Shown here piece by piece: positions 1 through 8,590 of a DNA stretch of 64,000 bases. Origin of the DNA: Ectopseudomonas chengduensis (GTDB lineage Bacteria; Pseudomonadota; Gammaproteobacteria; Pseudomonadales; Pseudomonadaceae); NCBI RefSeq assembly GCF_015712065.1, contig NZ_JACFYZ010000004.1, positions 310,001 through 374,000 on the forward strand, given 5' to 3'. The notes under the pieces were generated by a model, which had not been told where the DNA came from, searched no databases, and was given only the letters and a program-made list of their open reading frames with translations. A program made the position numbers and the translations under genes. Positions within the stretch are counted from its first letter, which is position 1; each line of letters opens with the position of its first letter.

Positions 1-223
1 GAAGGGCGGCCGGCCATTATGCCTCAAGCAGCCCCTTTCTGCTTGGTTAATCGCCCTGGTGAATAGCATAAGGCTGCGCCTGGCCAGCTTTTCGCGGCAA
101 CTTATGGCTTGTTTCCCAGTCACTTACACCACCATTCGACCGGCCGTCGATTCGCTACGACGTCGGCCCGGTCGCGGATTAACTCGGGTAGAATGGCCGG
201 CTGTTTTGGTGAGGTGAAACGCT
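1..223. other. Upstream non-coding stretch
   Basis: No gene is recognised here. One plus-strand frame is open from base 1 to a TAG at 64-66 and could be the last 21 codons of a gene that begins outside the window, but the translation matches nothing I know. The last 30 bases lead into the cvfB-like gene, with a GAGGTG ribosome-binding site about 8 bases before its ATG. Confidence 0.4.
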
Positions 224-1066
224 ATGGCCTTGATTGGGCGGATGAATTCTTTGCAGGTGGTCAAGCACACCGACTTCGGTCTGTACCTGGACGGTGGTGC
301 GGATGGCGAAATCCTCCTGCCCAAGCGCTACATCCCCAAGGATACGCCGAGCGAAGTCGATGACTGGCTCAACGTGTTTCTCTACCTCGACAGCGAAGAC
401 AAGCTGATCGCCACCACGTTGAAACCGAAGATCCAGCTCGGTGAGTTCGCCAGCCTCAAGGTGGTGGATATCAACCGCGTCGGCCTGTTCTTCGACTGGG
501 GCCTGCCCAAGGATCTGCTGCTGCCGCATTCCGAAGAGAAGCGTCCGCTGCAGATCGGCGACTACTGCGTGATCTACCTCTACCTGGACAAACGCACCCG
601 TCGCCTCACCGCCACCGCGCGCCTGGATCGCCACTTGGACAAGGTGCCGGCCAACTACCAGGTCGGCCAGGAAGTCGACCTGCTGGTGGTCGAACGTACC
701 GACCTCGGTTTCAAGGCCATCATCGACGGCAAGCACTGGGGCCTGATCCACAAGAACGAGCTGTTCAAGTTCATCCGCAGCGGTATGCGCGAGAAGGGCT
801 ACATCAAGGAGCTGCGTGCCGACGGCAAGATCAGCCTGAGCCTGCAGCCCATCGGTCACGAAGCCGCCAGTGGCCTGGCCGAGCAGATCATCGAACGATT
901 GCGTGCGCAGGGTGGCGTGCTGGCACTGGGTGACAAGAGCCCGCCGGAACTGATCTCCGAGCATTTTCGGGTCAGCAAGGGCAACTTCAAGAAGGCCATC
1001 GGCGGCCTCTACAAGCAGGGCCTGATCCGCATCCACGACGATCGCATCGAACTGCTCGACAGCTGA
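224..1066 (+). CDS. cvfB: CvfB-like S1-domain RNA-binding protein
   Basis: A 280-residue cytoplasmic protein of the CvfB/YitL family: several S1-like OB folds followed by a winged-helix domain, known to bind RNA and linked in Gram-positives to expression of virulence genes. The N-terminal S1-like repeat (residues about 5-65, with YLDGGADGEILLPKRYIP) is followed by further beta-rich repeats at about 70-130 and 145-215, then a helical tail containing ISEHFRVSKGNFKKAIGGLY that fits the winged helix. Length matches the family. The ATG at 224 has GAGGTG just upstream. It stands alone before a tRNA gene. The specific RNA target in Pseudomonas is not known to me. Confidence 0.85.
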   Translation: MALIGRMNSLQVVKHTDFGLYLDGGADGEILLPKRYIPKDTPSEVDDWLNVFLYLDSEDKLIATTLKPKIQLGEFASLKVVDINRVGLFFDWGLPKDLLLPHSEEKRPLQIGDYCVIYLYLDKRTRRLTATARLDRHLDKVPANYQVGQEVDLLVVERTDLGFKAIIDGKHWGLIHKNELFKFIRSGMREKGYIKELRADGKISLSLQPIGHEAASGLAEQIIERLRAQGGVLALGDKSPPELISEHFRVSKGNFKKAIGGLYKQGLIRIHDDRIELLDS

Positions 1067-1121
1067 CGTCGCAGCGACTTGAGCACGAGCGTGGCAACTC
1101 GCATAATGCCGAGGTTTTCCC

Positions 1122-1197
1122 GCCGGTGTAGCTCAGTCGGTAGAGCAGCGCACTCGTAACGCGAAGGTCGTAGGTTCGATTCCTATCTCCGGCACCA
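1122..1197 (+). tRNA. tRNA-Thr (anticodon CGT)
   Basis: A 76-base cloverleaf with encoded CCA at 1195-1197. The D arm is GCTC/GAGC, the anticodon loop is CTCGTAA with anticodon CGT, and the T arm has loop TTCGATT. By my fold the acceptor stem has one T-T mismatch (positions 6 and 67), and the anticodon stem has G27-A43, which E. coli thrW shares as I recall it, and A31-C39. It sits between cvfB and a rho-independent terminator. Confidence 0.93.
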
Positions 1198-1205
1198 TTT
1201 CCAGC

Positions 1206-1231
1206 AAAGGGTCAGCTTCGGCTGACCCTTT
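1206..1231 (+). terminator. Terminator after tRNA-Thr
   Basis: A perfect 11-bp stem, AAAGGGTCAGC paired with GCTGACCCTTT, closed by a TTCG tetraloop, begins 9 bases after the tRNA CCA. The 3' arm ends in TTT, so it works as an intrinsic terminator for the tRNA transcript. Confidence 0.85.
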
Positions 1232-1338
1232 GTCGTATCAGCGCTGAAAATTCCCTCGCGTTGCTGTCAAAGCCGGTGTGATGATGATTTTCGGCTCAGG
1301 CGCGTGACGTCTGGCCCTGACTCAGATGGGAGTTGCTC

Positions 1339-1665
1339 ATGTTCATTCGTTCCCTCGTATTGATCCTGGCGACGGCGTTCGTCGGCGCTGCGTTCGCTGA
1401 TCAGCCGCAGACCATTCGCGTCATTCCCAAGAGCTACGTCAGCCCAGGGGCCAGTGGCAGCGTCTCGGGCTCGTCCAGTTATCAGCAGCACAATCTCTAC
1501 GGTGGCCAGCGTCTGCCGCAGGGCAGCGTGCGTCAGGAAAGCAGTTATGGCAGCTATTCCAGCGAAAGCCGTGGGGGCATTCGCCAGAGCACCGAATATC
1601 CGGGCGGGCTGATCATCGAGCGCCAGCCCGGCAGTGGTAGTTATCAACAACAGCGCAGCCGCTGA
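1339..1665 (+). CDS. Small exported hypothetical protein, Ser/Gly/Gln-rich
   Basis: About 108 residues. The N terminus is a Sec signal peptide (MFIRSLVLILATAFVGAAFA, likely cut before DQ), so the mature protein should be periplasmic or outside. The mature part is low in hydrophobic residues and rich in Ser, Gly, Gln and Tyr, with SSSYQQ, ESSYGSYSSES and SGSYQQQRSR, and looks disordered. I do not recognise a family. The ATG at 1339 is preferred over the TTG six bases earlier because GGGAG lies 6 bases before it. It converges with the diguanylate cyclase gene, with only 4 bases between the two stops. Confidence 0.7.
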   Translation: MFIRSLVLILATAFVGAAFADQPQTIRVIPKSYVSPGASGSVSGSSSYQQHNLYGGQRLPQGSVRQESSYGSYSSESRGGIRQSTEYPGGLIIERQPGSGSYQQQRSR

Positions 1666-1669
1666 CGCC

Positions 1670-2716
1670 TCAGTGGCTAGCGGCAGTCTTGTTTGGGCCG
1701 CTCGGGGCATCGGCGATCACTGCGCGATTGCGCCCCTCGCTCTTGGCGCGATACAGGCATTCATCGGCGCGCTGCAGCCAGCTCTCCCAGTGCTCGCCAC
1801 TGTGCAGAATGGCGCCGCCGATGGAGACGGTTACCGCGCCGCCTGGGCTTTTGAGCTCCTGCGCGACCCAACTGAGCAGATTCTGCGCCGCGGCCTGCAG
1901 GCCCGTCAGCTCGGTGTTGGGCAGCAGCAGGAGAAACTCCTCGCCACCAAAGCGGAACAAGCGATCTTCCTTGCGTGAGCAGCGCTTGATCAGCTCGACG
2001 AAGGCCACCAGCACCTGGTCGCCGACGTGATGACCGAAGCGGTCGTTGATCTGCTTGAAGTGATCCAGATCCATCACCAGCAAGCCGTAGCTGTCGCTGT
2101 GGCGGCGATGGCTGGCCATGGCGATCTTCAGTTCTTCGTTCATCGCCCGGCGGTTGCGTGCGCCGGTCAGCGGGTCATGAATGGCCAGCGATTGCAGCTG
2201 ATCGCGCTGGTTGCGGGTGCGGAAGGCGAAGATGAAGCTGAGCACGCTGGCCATCATGCAGGTGACCAGGAACGACACCATCTGGTAGTGGCTTTCGAAC
2301 ACGCTGCCAGGTACCAGCAGAGCGTGGCTGACCAGGCTGACCAGCACCAGCGCAGTGGCCAGCAGGGCCTTGCCGGGGGTGACCATGAAGAAGTTGAAGA
2401 GGATCAGCGGATAGATCCAGAACAGGCCGTTGACCCCCAGGTTGATGGCGATCAGCGTGGCGCCGACAGAGAACACGGCCGCCAGGTAGATACCGGGCTT
2501 GACCGTGTCGCGGGTGACCCAGGCATAAAGCACGGCGAACAGTGTGGAAAAGACGATGACGGTGTCGGCGATACCGACCAGGTAGTTGCCATGTAGCAGG
2601 CGGTAGACGGCATAAGGCGAGATGCCGATGACCCCGAACAGCCCCATCAAGGTGATGATCGATAGCTGGAAATCGTTGCGCAGGCGCTTCAGCAAGCGAG
2701 CGGTCTGGGTAGCCAT
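1670..2716 (-). CDS. Membrane diguanylate cyclase (GGDEF)
   Basis: Makes cyclic di-GMP from two GTP. The 348-residue protein has about six predicted membrane helices in its first 170 residues, then a GGDEF domain containing DPLTGARNRR, DLDHFKQINDRFGH and the active-site loop GGEEF. RKED lies five residues before GGEEF, so the RxxD inhibitory site is intact and product inhibition is expected. I start at the Met of MATQTARLLKRL; an upstream Met at 2773 is possible but adds an unlikely extension. No known sensor family is obvious in the membrane part, so the input signal is unknown. The catalytic function is well supported by the motifs. Confidence 0.85.
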   Translation of the reverse strand: MATQTARLLKRLRNDFQLSIITLMGLFGVIGISPYAVYRLLHGNYLVGIADTVIVFSTLFAVLYAWVTRDTVKPGIYLAAVFSVGATLIAINLGVNGLFWIYPLILFNFFMVTPGKALLATALVLVSLVSHALLVPGSVFESHYQMVSFLVTCMMASVLSFIFAFRTRNQRDQLQSLAIHDPLTGARNRRAMNEELKIAMASHRRHSDSYGLLVMDLDHFKQINDRFGHHVGDQVLVAFVELIKRCSRKEDRLFRFGGEEFLLLLPNTELTGLQAAAQNLLSWVAQELKSPGGAVTVSIGGAILHSGEHWESWLQRADECLYRAKSEGRNRAVIADAPSGPNKTAASH

Positions 2717-2824
2717 AGCGTTTCTTTTCGTTGTTATGGACCAAGCATGCAGAGCTTTGACCGCTAATGGCAAGGGGCATTCCTGAGCAAAGTGCCAGTA
2801 TTTTCGCCCAGACCGACAGGCTGC

Positions 2825-3274
2825 TCAGTGGATGCGCAGCGAGACAAGCGATTTGTTGCGCTGATAGCGGGTCAGCCGCACGGCCAGCTCGGTCGGCAGG
2901 CTTGGACAGTCCTCGAAGCCCAGGCGCTGATAGAAGCTGCGCAGCTCGGGATGACAGAACAGCCAGACGGGCTCGGGATGCAGCGCCAGGCTGTGGCTGA
3001 GCAGCGCTGCCGCCACGCCTTGGCGTCGCAGCGCAGGGGCGACGAACAGGCCGGTCAGCCACTGCCCACCCGCCATAGGGCGAAGGCTCAGGGCGGCGAC
3101 GATCTCGCTGGCGCTTTGCGCCACCCACAGTTCATCCCCCGCCTGGCTGCGCATCGGCGAGCGGTGGTCGCGGTAGAATTTGTCGACCAGCGGTCGCAAC
3201 TGGAGGGGCAGATGGCGAAAGCGCGGTGTGATCATGGGGGCATGCGGGAAGGATCTGGCGACGTATTTAACCAT
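2825..3274 (-). CDS. GNAT family N-acetyltransferase
   Basis: A single GNAT domain of 136-149 residues, a family that moves an acetyl group from acetyl-CoA to an amine. The core acetyl-CoA signature is visible as VAPALRRQGVAAALL (R/QxxGxG/A type), followed by the C-terminal YQRLGFEDC strand-turn typical of the fold. The substrate cannot be read from sequence. The start is uncertain: Met at 3274 or the internal Met at 3235 (MITPRFRH); neither has a strong ribosome-binding site. It lies divergent from the phosphatase-kinase-FHA operon, with about 100 bases between. Confidence 0.75.
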   Translation of the reverse strand: MVKYVARSFPHAPMITPRFRHLPLQLRPLVDKFYRDHRSPMRSQAGDELWVAQSASEIVAALSLRPMAGGQWLTGLFVAPALRRQGVAAALLSHSLALHPEPVWLFCHPELRSFYQRLGFEDCPSLPTELAVRLTRYQRNKSLVSLRIH

Positions 3275-3377
3275 CGCATTTTGGTTAACGGTTGCGCATT
3301 TGCGGCCTTGCGGGCGGTGACAGCCCGTCCGCGTCGCCGCATCATGGGCAATCGCATTTTGCTCAAGGATTCGCCGC

Positions 3378-4166
3378 GTGTCTCAGCCTTCCCCTGTATC
3401 CGTGGTGTTCGCTGCGCAGAGCGTTGCCGGCCAGGTACGCACGCATAACGAGGATGCCCTGGCCTGCCGTCCCGATCTGGGGCTGTGGGCGCTGGCCGAT
3501 GGCATGGGCGGGCACGCGCGTGGCGAGGTGGCCAGTGCCCTGGCGCTGGAGGAACTGGTGGGCGCCGTGCAACAGGGCGAGGAGCTGCCTGCAGCGGTGC
3601 AGGCCGCCCATCTGGCAATCGTAGCGGCGGCGCAGCCCGTTGCGGGCGAGGCTGGCATGGGCAGCACCCTGGTTGCCGTGCGCCTGGACGGGAATGAGTT
3701 CGAACTGGCCTGGGTCGGCGACAGCCGCGCCTATCGCATCGGCAGCGAACATATCGAGCAGCTCAGTCACGACCACAGCTGGGTCCAGGCCATGGTCGAC
3801 GTTGGCCGGATGAGCGCCGAGGAGGCGCGTGAGCACCCGCGCCGCAACGTGATTCTGCAGTGCCTGGGGCAGGTCGGGCAGGCGCCTGACGTCGGTCTGC
3901 TGCGGGGCCGACTGGCGCCGGACGAACTGCTGCTGCTGTGCAGCGACGGGCTGACCAACGAGCTGGACGACGCTGCCATCCAGCGCTGTTGCGCCGAAGC
4001 GGACACGCTGGAGGCGATGGTCGAGCAACTGGTGGGGCTGGCAAATAGCCATGGCGGCAGAGACAATATCAGCTGCATCGTCCTGGGCCTTGGCCCGACT
4101 ACCGAACCCCGCGAAGCGCCGACCCCCGGCCTGCTGCGCAAGCTGTTCAAATCCCTTCAACCCTGA
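3378..4166 (+). CDS. PP2C-type Ser/Thr protein phosphatase
   Basis: A 262-residue metal-dependent phosphatase (PPM/PP2C, Stp1/PppA type) that should remove phosphate from the targets of the kinase encoded next. Metal-binding and catalytic motifs are in order: RTHNEDA (about 21-27), ADGMGGH (about 40-46), GSTLVA, WVGDSRAY, CSDGLTNEL and GGRDNISCI near the end. The start is GTG, with AAGGAT 8 bases upstream. It is the first gene of a three-gene operon with a transmembrane kinase (17-base gap) and an FHA protein. In type VI secretion loci PppA works in this way against PpkA, but no type VI genes are in this window. Confidence 0.9.
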   Translation: MSQPSPVSVVFAAQSVAGQVRTHNEDALACRPDLGLWALADGMGGHARGEVASALALEELVGAVQQGEELPAAVQAAHLAIVAAAQPVAGEAGMGSTLVAVRLDGNEFELAWVGDSRAYRIGSEHIEQLSHDHSWVQAMVDVGRMSAEEAREHPRRNVILQCLGQVGQAPDVGLLRGRLAPDELLLLCSDGLTNELDDAAIQRCCAEADTLEAMVEQLVGLANSHGGRDNISCIVLGLGPTTEPREAPTPGLLRKLFKSLQP

Positions 4167-4182
4167 GCGCCAGTCGAGCCGC

Positions 4183-5661
4183 ATGAGTCAGCCTTCCATC
4201 AGCGTACCCGGTTACAGCATTCATCACCGCCTGGGCAGAGGCGGCATGGCCGAGGTCTATCTGGCTACCGAGCAGGCGCTGCAGCGCCAGGTGGCGCTCA
4301 AGGTGCTGCTGCACCGCGAGGACGCAGCCTTCACCCAGCGCTTCATCAAGGAAGGCCATACCGTCGCCTCCCTGCAGCATCCCTCGATCATCACCATCTA
4401 CCGTATCGACCAACTGGACGACGGCCGCCATTTTCTCGCCATGGAGTACCTGGCGGGCGGTGATCTGGCCCAGTATAAAGGCCAGCGCCTGGAGCCGGCG
4501 CGTGCGCTGCGTATCGTCCGGCAGATCGCCAGCGCCCTGGCACTGGTACACGACAAGGGCCTGGTGCACCGCGACATCAAGCCCGGCAACATCCTCTTTC
4601 GCGACGATGGCACCGCCGTGCTCAGCGACTTTGGCGTGGCCAAGGAGCTGCAGCTCGACAGCGAACTGACCCAGTCCGGCATAGCCGTCGGCAGCCCGGC
4701 CTACAGCAGCCCCGAGCAGGCGCAGTGTCAGGCGCTGGACGCACGCAGCGACATCTACAGCCTGGGCGTGATCCTGCTGGAGATGCTCAGCGGGCATAAC
4801 CCCTTTCGCGGCGGCAACTACACCCAGACCCTGATGAATCAATTGCAGCTAGAGGCGCCGCCGCTTCCGGAGTCGCTGGGCGAGCTGCAGTGGCTACTCG
4901 ACCGCATGCTGGCCAAGGACCCGGAAGATCGCTTCGCCGACTGCCGCGTGCTGCTGGCCAGCCTCGATGAGCTGCAGGACGCCGATCAGGATCAGACCCG
5001 TCTGAGCCCGGCTGTCAGCCTGCCGCCTCGGCCCTCCCGGCGGCGCTGGCTGCCCTGGGCCTTACTTGGCTTGCTATTGCTAGCCATGAGTAGCGCAGGT
5101 GGCTACTACTGGCAGCTGCAGCAGCGCATCGCCGGGTTGCTCGCGCTGGCTGAAACGCGCTTGAGCGAGGGGCACCTGCTGACCCCGGCGCAAGACAACG
5201 CCGACTACTATTTTCGCCAGACGCTGGCCCTGGACGAGGACAACCAGCAGGCCAACGACGGTCTGCAGCGCGTGCTGCAGACACGTATCCAGCAGTATCT
5301 CGACCTGGCCGAGCAACGCCTCGGTGAGGGTTTGCTGATCCTGCCGGAGGACGACAGCGCGGTGCATTACTTCCGCCAGGTGCTTGGCTGGGAACCGGAC
5401 AACCTGCTGGCCCTGGCCGGCATCAACCGTGTGGCGCAGCGTTTCATCGAACAGAGCGAGGCGGCCTATGCGCGGCGCGAATATAACCTGGCGCTTGAGC
5501 ACATCAAGCAGGGTCTCGAGGCCGAGCCGGACAACGAACGGCTGCTGGCCCTTTATGACAGCCACGAGCAGCGTGTGCGTCAGGCGGCGAGCCGCCCACG
5601 CAGCGCGCAGCCGGCCCAGCAGAACCCGATCAAGCGCTTGCTGAACAACCTATTCGACTGA
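4183..5661 (+). CDS. Transmembrane Ser/Thr protein kinase
   Basis: A 492-residue Hanks-type kinase. Residues 10-265 hold the kinase domain: glycine loop LGRGGMAEVYLA (17-28), lysine K40 in VALKVL, HRDIKPGN (129-136), SDFGVAK (148-154) and SPEQ in place of APE. A membrane helix at about 288-308 follows a basic linker. Residues 310-480 form repeated helical pairs (AETRLSEGHLLTPAQDN, AEQRLGEGLLILPEDDS) that look TPR-like and should be periplasmic. I start at MSQPSISVPG, 17 bases after the phosphatase stop; the upstream in-frame extension only overlaps that gene. Probable partners are the adjacent phosphatase and FHA protein. Confidence 0.9.
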   Translation: MSQPSISVPGYSIHHRLGRGGMAEVYLATEQALQRQVALKVLLHREDAAFTQRFIKEGHTVASLQHPSIITIYRIDQLDDGRHFLAMEYLAGGDLAQYKGQRLEPARALRIVRQIASALALVHDKGLVHRDIKPGNILFRDDGTAVLSDFGVAKELQLDSELTQSGIAVGSPAYSSPEQAQCQALDARSDIYSLGVILLEMLSGHNPFRGGNYTQTLMNQLQLEAPPLPESLGELQWLLDRMLAKDPEDRFADCRVLLASLDELQDADQDQTRLSPAVSLPPRPSRRRWLPWALLGLLLLAMSSAGGYYWQLQQRIAGLLALAETRLSEGHLLTPAQDNADYYFRQTLALDEDNQQANDGLQRVLQTRIQQYLDLAEQRLGEGLLILPEDDSAVHYFRQVLGWEPDNLLALAGINRVAQRFIEQSEAAYARREYNLALEHIKQGLEAEPDNERLLALYDSHEQRVRQAASRPRSAQPAQQNPIKRLLNNLFD

Positions 5662-5676
5662 CCCGAGGCGACCACG

Positions 5677-6582
5677 ATGCTCAGACTGCAGTTCCTGGAT
5701 AACCGCCAAGCGCCGGTCTGGCTGACCGACGAACGCTTGACCATCGGTCAGGACAGCCGCAACCAGCTGGTGCTTGGCGACGCCGGAATCGCCAGCTTCC
5801 ACGCCGAGATCCGCCAGGATCACGGTTACTACTACCTGAGCGATGCCGGTCAGGGCGCCACCTGGGTCAACGACCAGCGCGTCGGTACACGCTTTCAACT
5901 GCGCGACGGTGATCGCCTGCGCCTGGGGGCCGTCGAGCTGCAACTGGTCGACCCGTCGAAAAGTGTGGCCAGGCCCGAGGCTGCCGCGCCGCGCTGGTTT
6001 CTGCAGGTGATCCAGGGCGAGCACCAGGGGCGCAAGTTTCATATCCACGGCTCGATGACCTTCGGTCGTTCGAGCAAGTGCGAGCTGTGCTTCAGCGATC
6101 TGGAGCTGTCGCGCCGGCACTGCGAGTTCTTTCTCAAGGACGACGTGCTGGAGGTCAAGGATCTTGCCTCGGCCAACGGCGTACTGGTCAACCAGCAGAA
6201 GGTCAGGACCGCCGTGCTGCAACCGGGCGATCAGTTGAAGATGGGCACGGTGACGCTGCTGGTTATCGGGCCGAAGGTGAGCGTGAGTGATGCGCCCGAC
6301 GAGGATGCCACCCAGTTCATGCGTGTGGCGGACCTGCCGCCTGCGTTGGCTGCCAAGGCGGCTGGCGGTGGCGCCACGCAGATCGCCCCTGTGCCGCAGC
6401 CGGCGCGTGCCAGCGCCAAGGCAGCGCCGGCGGCGGCCAATCCGCTGCGTGCGGCTCAGGCCAAGCCTGCCCCCCTTGCCGCGCCACCTGCGGCCAGTGC
6501 GGGCAAGCTGTGGCTGGGCGGCATCGTATTGCTGCTGATCGGCGTGGGCCTTGGCGCCGTCTCGATGCGCTTATTGGGTTGA
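5677..6582 (+). CDS. Double-FHA domain protein with C-terminal membrane anchor
   Basis: A 301-residue protein with two forkhead-associated domains. The second (about 110-195) has the full phosphothreonine pocket: FGRSS, LSRRHCEF and SANGVLVN. The first (about 5-90) reads IGQDS and ASFHAEI, so the conserved Arg and Ser-Arg are lost and it probably does not bind phosphothreonine. Both tail segments DATQFM and GATQIAP carry Thr-Gln motifs that could be kinase sites. An Ala/Pro-rich linker leads to one C-terminal membrane helix (about 275-298). It is the last gene of the phosphatase-kinase-FHA operon, starting 15 bases after the kinase stop. Confidence 0.88.
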   Translation: MLRLQFLDNRQAPVWLTDERLTIGQDSRNQLVLGDAGIASFHAEIRQDHGYYYLSDAGQGATWVNDQRVGTRFQLRDGDRLRLGAVELQLVDPSKSVARPEAAAPRWFLQVIQGEHQGRKFHIHGSMTFGRSSKCELCFSDLELSRRHCEFFLKDDVLEVKDLASANGVLVNQQKVRTAVLQPGDQLKMGTVTLLVIGPKVSVSDAPDEDATQFMRVADLPPALAAKAAGGGATQIAPVPQPARASAKAAPAAANPLRAAQAKPAPLAAPPAASAGKLWLGGIVLLLIGVGLGAVSMRLLG

Positions 6583-6596
6583 GGTATACGCGGGTT

Positions 6597-6677
6597 GGTG
6601 CGCACGGCGCACCCTACGGGGGGTTGCCGTACGGCGACGCTTGACGCGACTCTGCCGTAGGGTGCGCTGTGCGCACC
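6597..6677. repeat. REP pair, GGTGCGC family
   Basis: Two 23-base copies in inverted orientation, 6597-6619 (beginning GGTGCGCACGGCGCACC) and 6655-6677 (its near reverse complement). Each copy has its own small hairpin and the pair makes a larger one. The same family occurs at 43658, 44724, 54647 and, degenerate, 55291, and it brackets the transposase gene at 54754. It sits downstream of the FHA gene and may help end transcription. Confidence 0.85.
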
Positions 6678-6701
6678 GAATGCACCGGGACAGTCTGTAT
6701 C

Positions 6702-7028
6702 TCAGGCCGGCGTCAGGCGCCGGCGCTCGGCGCGGATCTCCGGCAGGTCGCTGCGGCGCAGATAGACGCGCAGTGGCTCGCTGAGATTCACTCGGTCATC
6801 GATGCGCTGTTCCTGCAGCCAGGCCAGGCGCTGGCGATCCAGGCGCATCAGCTCGCCGTCGGCGTGCCAGACGTATTCGCAAGTGGGCGTGATGGTGTCG
6901 GCCGGTACATCGAGGCCGAAGCTGTCTTCGGAAAAACGCAGCAGGTACTGCTCGGTCTTGGCGTTGTAGCCGACGAAACCCTGCAACTGGTCGGCGGCCT
7001 GGCAGATCTGGGCGGACGTGATACTCAT
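6702..7028 (-). CDS. Conserved hypothetical protein, 108 residues
   Basis: A soluble 108-residue protein with no signal peptide or membrane segment. It begins MSITSAQICQAADQLQGFVG and ends in an Arg-rich tail. The middle is beta-rich (YLLRFSEDSFGLDVP, TCEYVWHADGELMRL). I recognise no domain or active site. GAGG 7 bases before the ATG supports the start. It stands alone between a REP pair and a Nudix gene on the same strand. I would expect it to be genus-specific, but that is a guess. Confidence 0.65.
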   Translation of the reverse strand: MSITSAQICQAADQLQGFVGYNAKTEQYLLRFSEDSFGLDVPADTITPTCEYVWHADGELMRLDRQRLAWLQEQRIDDRVNLSEPLRVYLRRSDLPEIRAERRRLTPA

Positions 7029-7170
7029 GGCAAACCTCGTTTCCTGTGGGGTATGCAGGCAAGGCGAATGGTTCTGTTTATCGGCGCAGCCTAATCGCTG
7101 GCGTTGTCACCCGCGTTGTCGTGGATCAAGAAACTGCCGGGAGCGGTTCTTGATGTCGCTGGCGACGGTC

Positions 7171-7578
7171 CTACAGGGACGGCAGACGTTGCAGAGCCGG
7201 CAGCACCTGTTCACGTAGCAGCGGTGCCAGGTCATCGTGCAGGGGCAGGGTGGTGTCGAGCCAGCGCAGCTCTTCCAGCTCGGCGGCCGGTTGTACGGCG
7301 TGGGGCAGGGCGGCGCGATAGATGTCTGCCTGCACCCAGGTATCGGCCTCGTTGGCCGCGGGCGCCTGGAACTGGCCGAGCGGTTGCAGGGCGTCTGCGC
7401 CCAGTTGTAATTCGAGCTCTTCGAGCAGCTCACGCTCGAGCGCCGACAGCGCGTCTTCGCCCGCTTCACGTTTGCCGCCAGGCAGCATGAAGAATCGGGT
7501 ATTGCGCTTGCGCACGAGCAGCAGGCGGCCTCGTGCGTCGAACAGGCAGGCAGCAGCGATATGCAGGGTGGTTGGCAT
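7171..7578 (-). CDS. Nudix hydrolase
   Basis: A 135-residue Nudix protein, a family that cleaves nucleoside diphosphates linked to another group. The Nudix box runs from G35 to L57: GKREAGE, seven residues, then RELLEELEL. All metal-binding glutamates are present, while the usual Gly near the end of the box is Glu56. The start MPTTLHIAAACLFDARGRLLLVRKR is typical of small MutT-like members, and the short length fits. The substrate cannot be predicted. It lies about 140 bases upstream of the hypothetical gene on the same strand. Confidence 0.85.
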   Translation of the reverse strand: MPTTLHIAAACLFDARGRLLLVRKRNTRFFMLPGGKREAGEDALSALERELLEELELQLGADALQPLGQFQAPAANEADTWVQADIYRAALPHAVQPAAELEELRWLDTTLPLHDDLAPLLREQVLPALQRLPSL

Positions 7579-7637
7579 GGGGTAGGCACTGTACTGATTG
7601 CGTCTCTGGCGAACCCGGACAACGCAAGTTGCAAAGC

Positions 7638-7665
7638 TTCGCCCCGGGGCGGGGCTCCTACAGGG
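7638..7665. repeat. Single REP-like hairpin (GGGGCTCCTACAGG family)
   Basis: The stretch contains CGCCCCGGGGCGGGGCTCC followed by TACAGG, the same core as the GC-rich GCGCTCCTACAGG units at 63418-63700. It is a lone unit between the Nudix and YebC-like genes. Confidence 0.55.
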
Positions 7666-7714
7666 GCTGAAGCCTTGCCTGATATGGGCGCCGGTTCAGG
7701 GCGCCCCGTGAGCG

Positions 7715-8416
7715 TCAGCCAGCGAGGCCGACATAGACATTCTGCACGTCATCATGGCCGTCGATGGCCTCGAGGAAGGCTTCGACTTCTTCCATCTGCT
7801 CCGGCGTCAGGCTGCTTACCGGGTTTTTCGGACGGTAGCCGAGCTTGGCCGAGTTGACGGTGAAACCCTGCTCCGGCAGCGCCTTGCACACGGCGTCGAG
7901 GTCGGTCGGATCGGTGATGAACAGGGTCGAGCCCTCGTCATCGGGCACGAAGTCCTGGGCGCCGGCTTCGATGGCGGCCAGTTCCGGGTCGGCGCCCTCT
8001 TCGGTGGTGGCTTCGATCAGGCCAACGTGGTCGAAGTCCCAGCTGACCGAGCCGGAGGCACCGAGCTGGCCCTTGCGGAACAGCACACGGATCTCGGCGA
8101 CGGTGCGGTTGACGTTGTCGGTCAGGCACTCGACGATCACCGGCACCTGATGCGGAGCGAAGCCCTCGTACTGGGTGCGCTCGTAGTTGACCACCTCACC
8201 GGATAGTCCCGCGCCTTTCTTGATGGCGCGATCCAGGGTGTCCTTGGGCATCGAGGCTTTCTTGGCCTGGTGCACGGCCAGGCGCAGCTTGGGGTTCATG
8301 TCCGGGTCGGCGCCGTTACGCGCGGCGAGCATGATTTCCTTCACCAGCTTGCCGAAGATCTTGCCTCGGGCATTGGCGGCGGCTTCTTTGGGTTTGGCTT
8401 TCCACTGGGCGCCCAT
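7715..8416 (-). CDS. YebC/TACO1-family protein (YeeN-type paralog)
   Basis: A 233-residue cytoplasmic protein of the YebC/PmpR/TACO1 family. Members were long annotated as transcription regulators and are now linked to rescue of ribosomes at difficult, proline-rich stretches. Family marks are [13 protein letters not shown] near the start, [49 protein letters not shown] and the acidic C-terminal region with ALPEQGF. The N terminus [13 protein letters not shown] is the YeeN-like form, not the MAGHSKWANIKH form next to ruvC, so a second paralog probably exists elsewhere. AGGAG lies 9 bases before this ATG, which rules out the longer reading frame. Confidence 0.88.
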   Translation of the reverse strand: MGAQWKAKPKEAAANARGKIFGKLVKEIMLAARNGADPDMNPKLRLAVHQAKKASMPKDTLDRAIKKGAGLSGEVVNYERTQYEGFAPHQVPVIVECLTDNVNRTVAEIRVLFRKGQLGASGSVSWDFDHVGLIEATTEEGADPELAAIEAGAQDFVPDDEGSTLFITDPTDLDAVCKALPEQGFTVNSAKLGYRPKNPVSSLTPEQMEEVEAFLEAIDGHDDVQNVYVGLAG

Positions 8417-8590
8417 CTGGGGTCTCCTGGCCGATAGGTGAGATGGTATCGCGGCGCGCAGGGGCGGCCGGACGATCACTTAGGCTGCGGATTCTAGTGC
8501 CTTGCGGCGCCGGCGGCACGCGCAATTTCCTGGAGGGGGTTGGCGGCGGGAGGGGGCCGACGCAGCGAGGCTGCGCCGGCAGGTTGGAGC

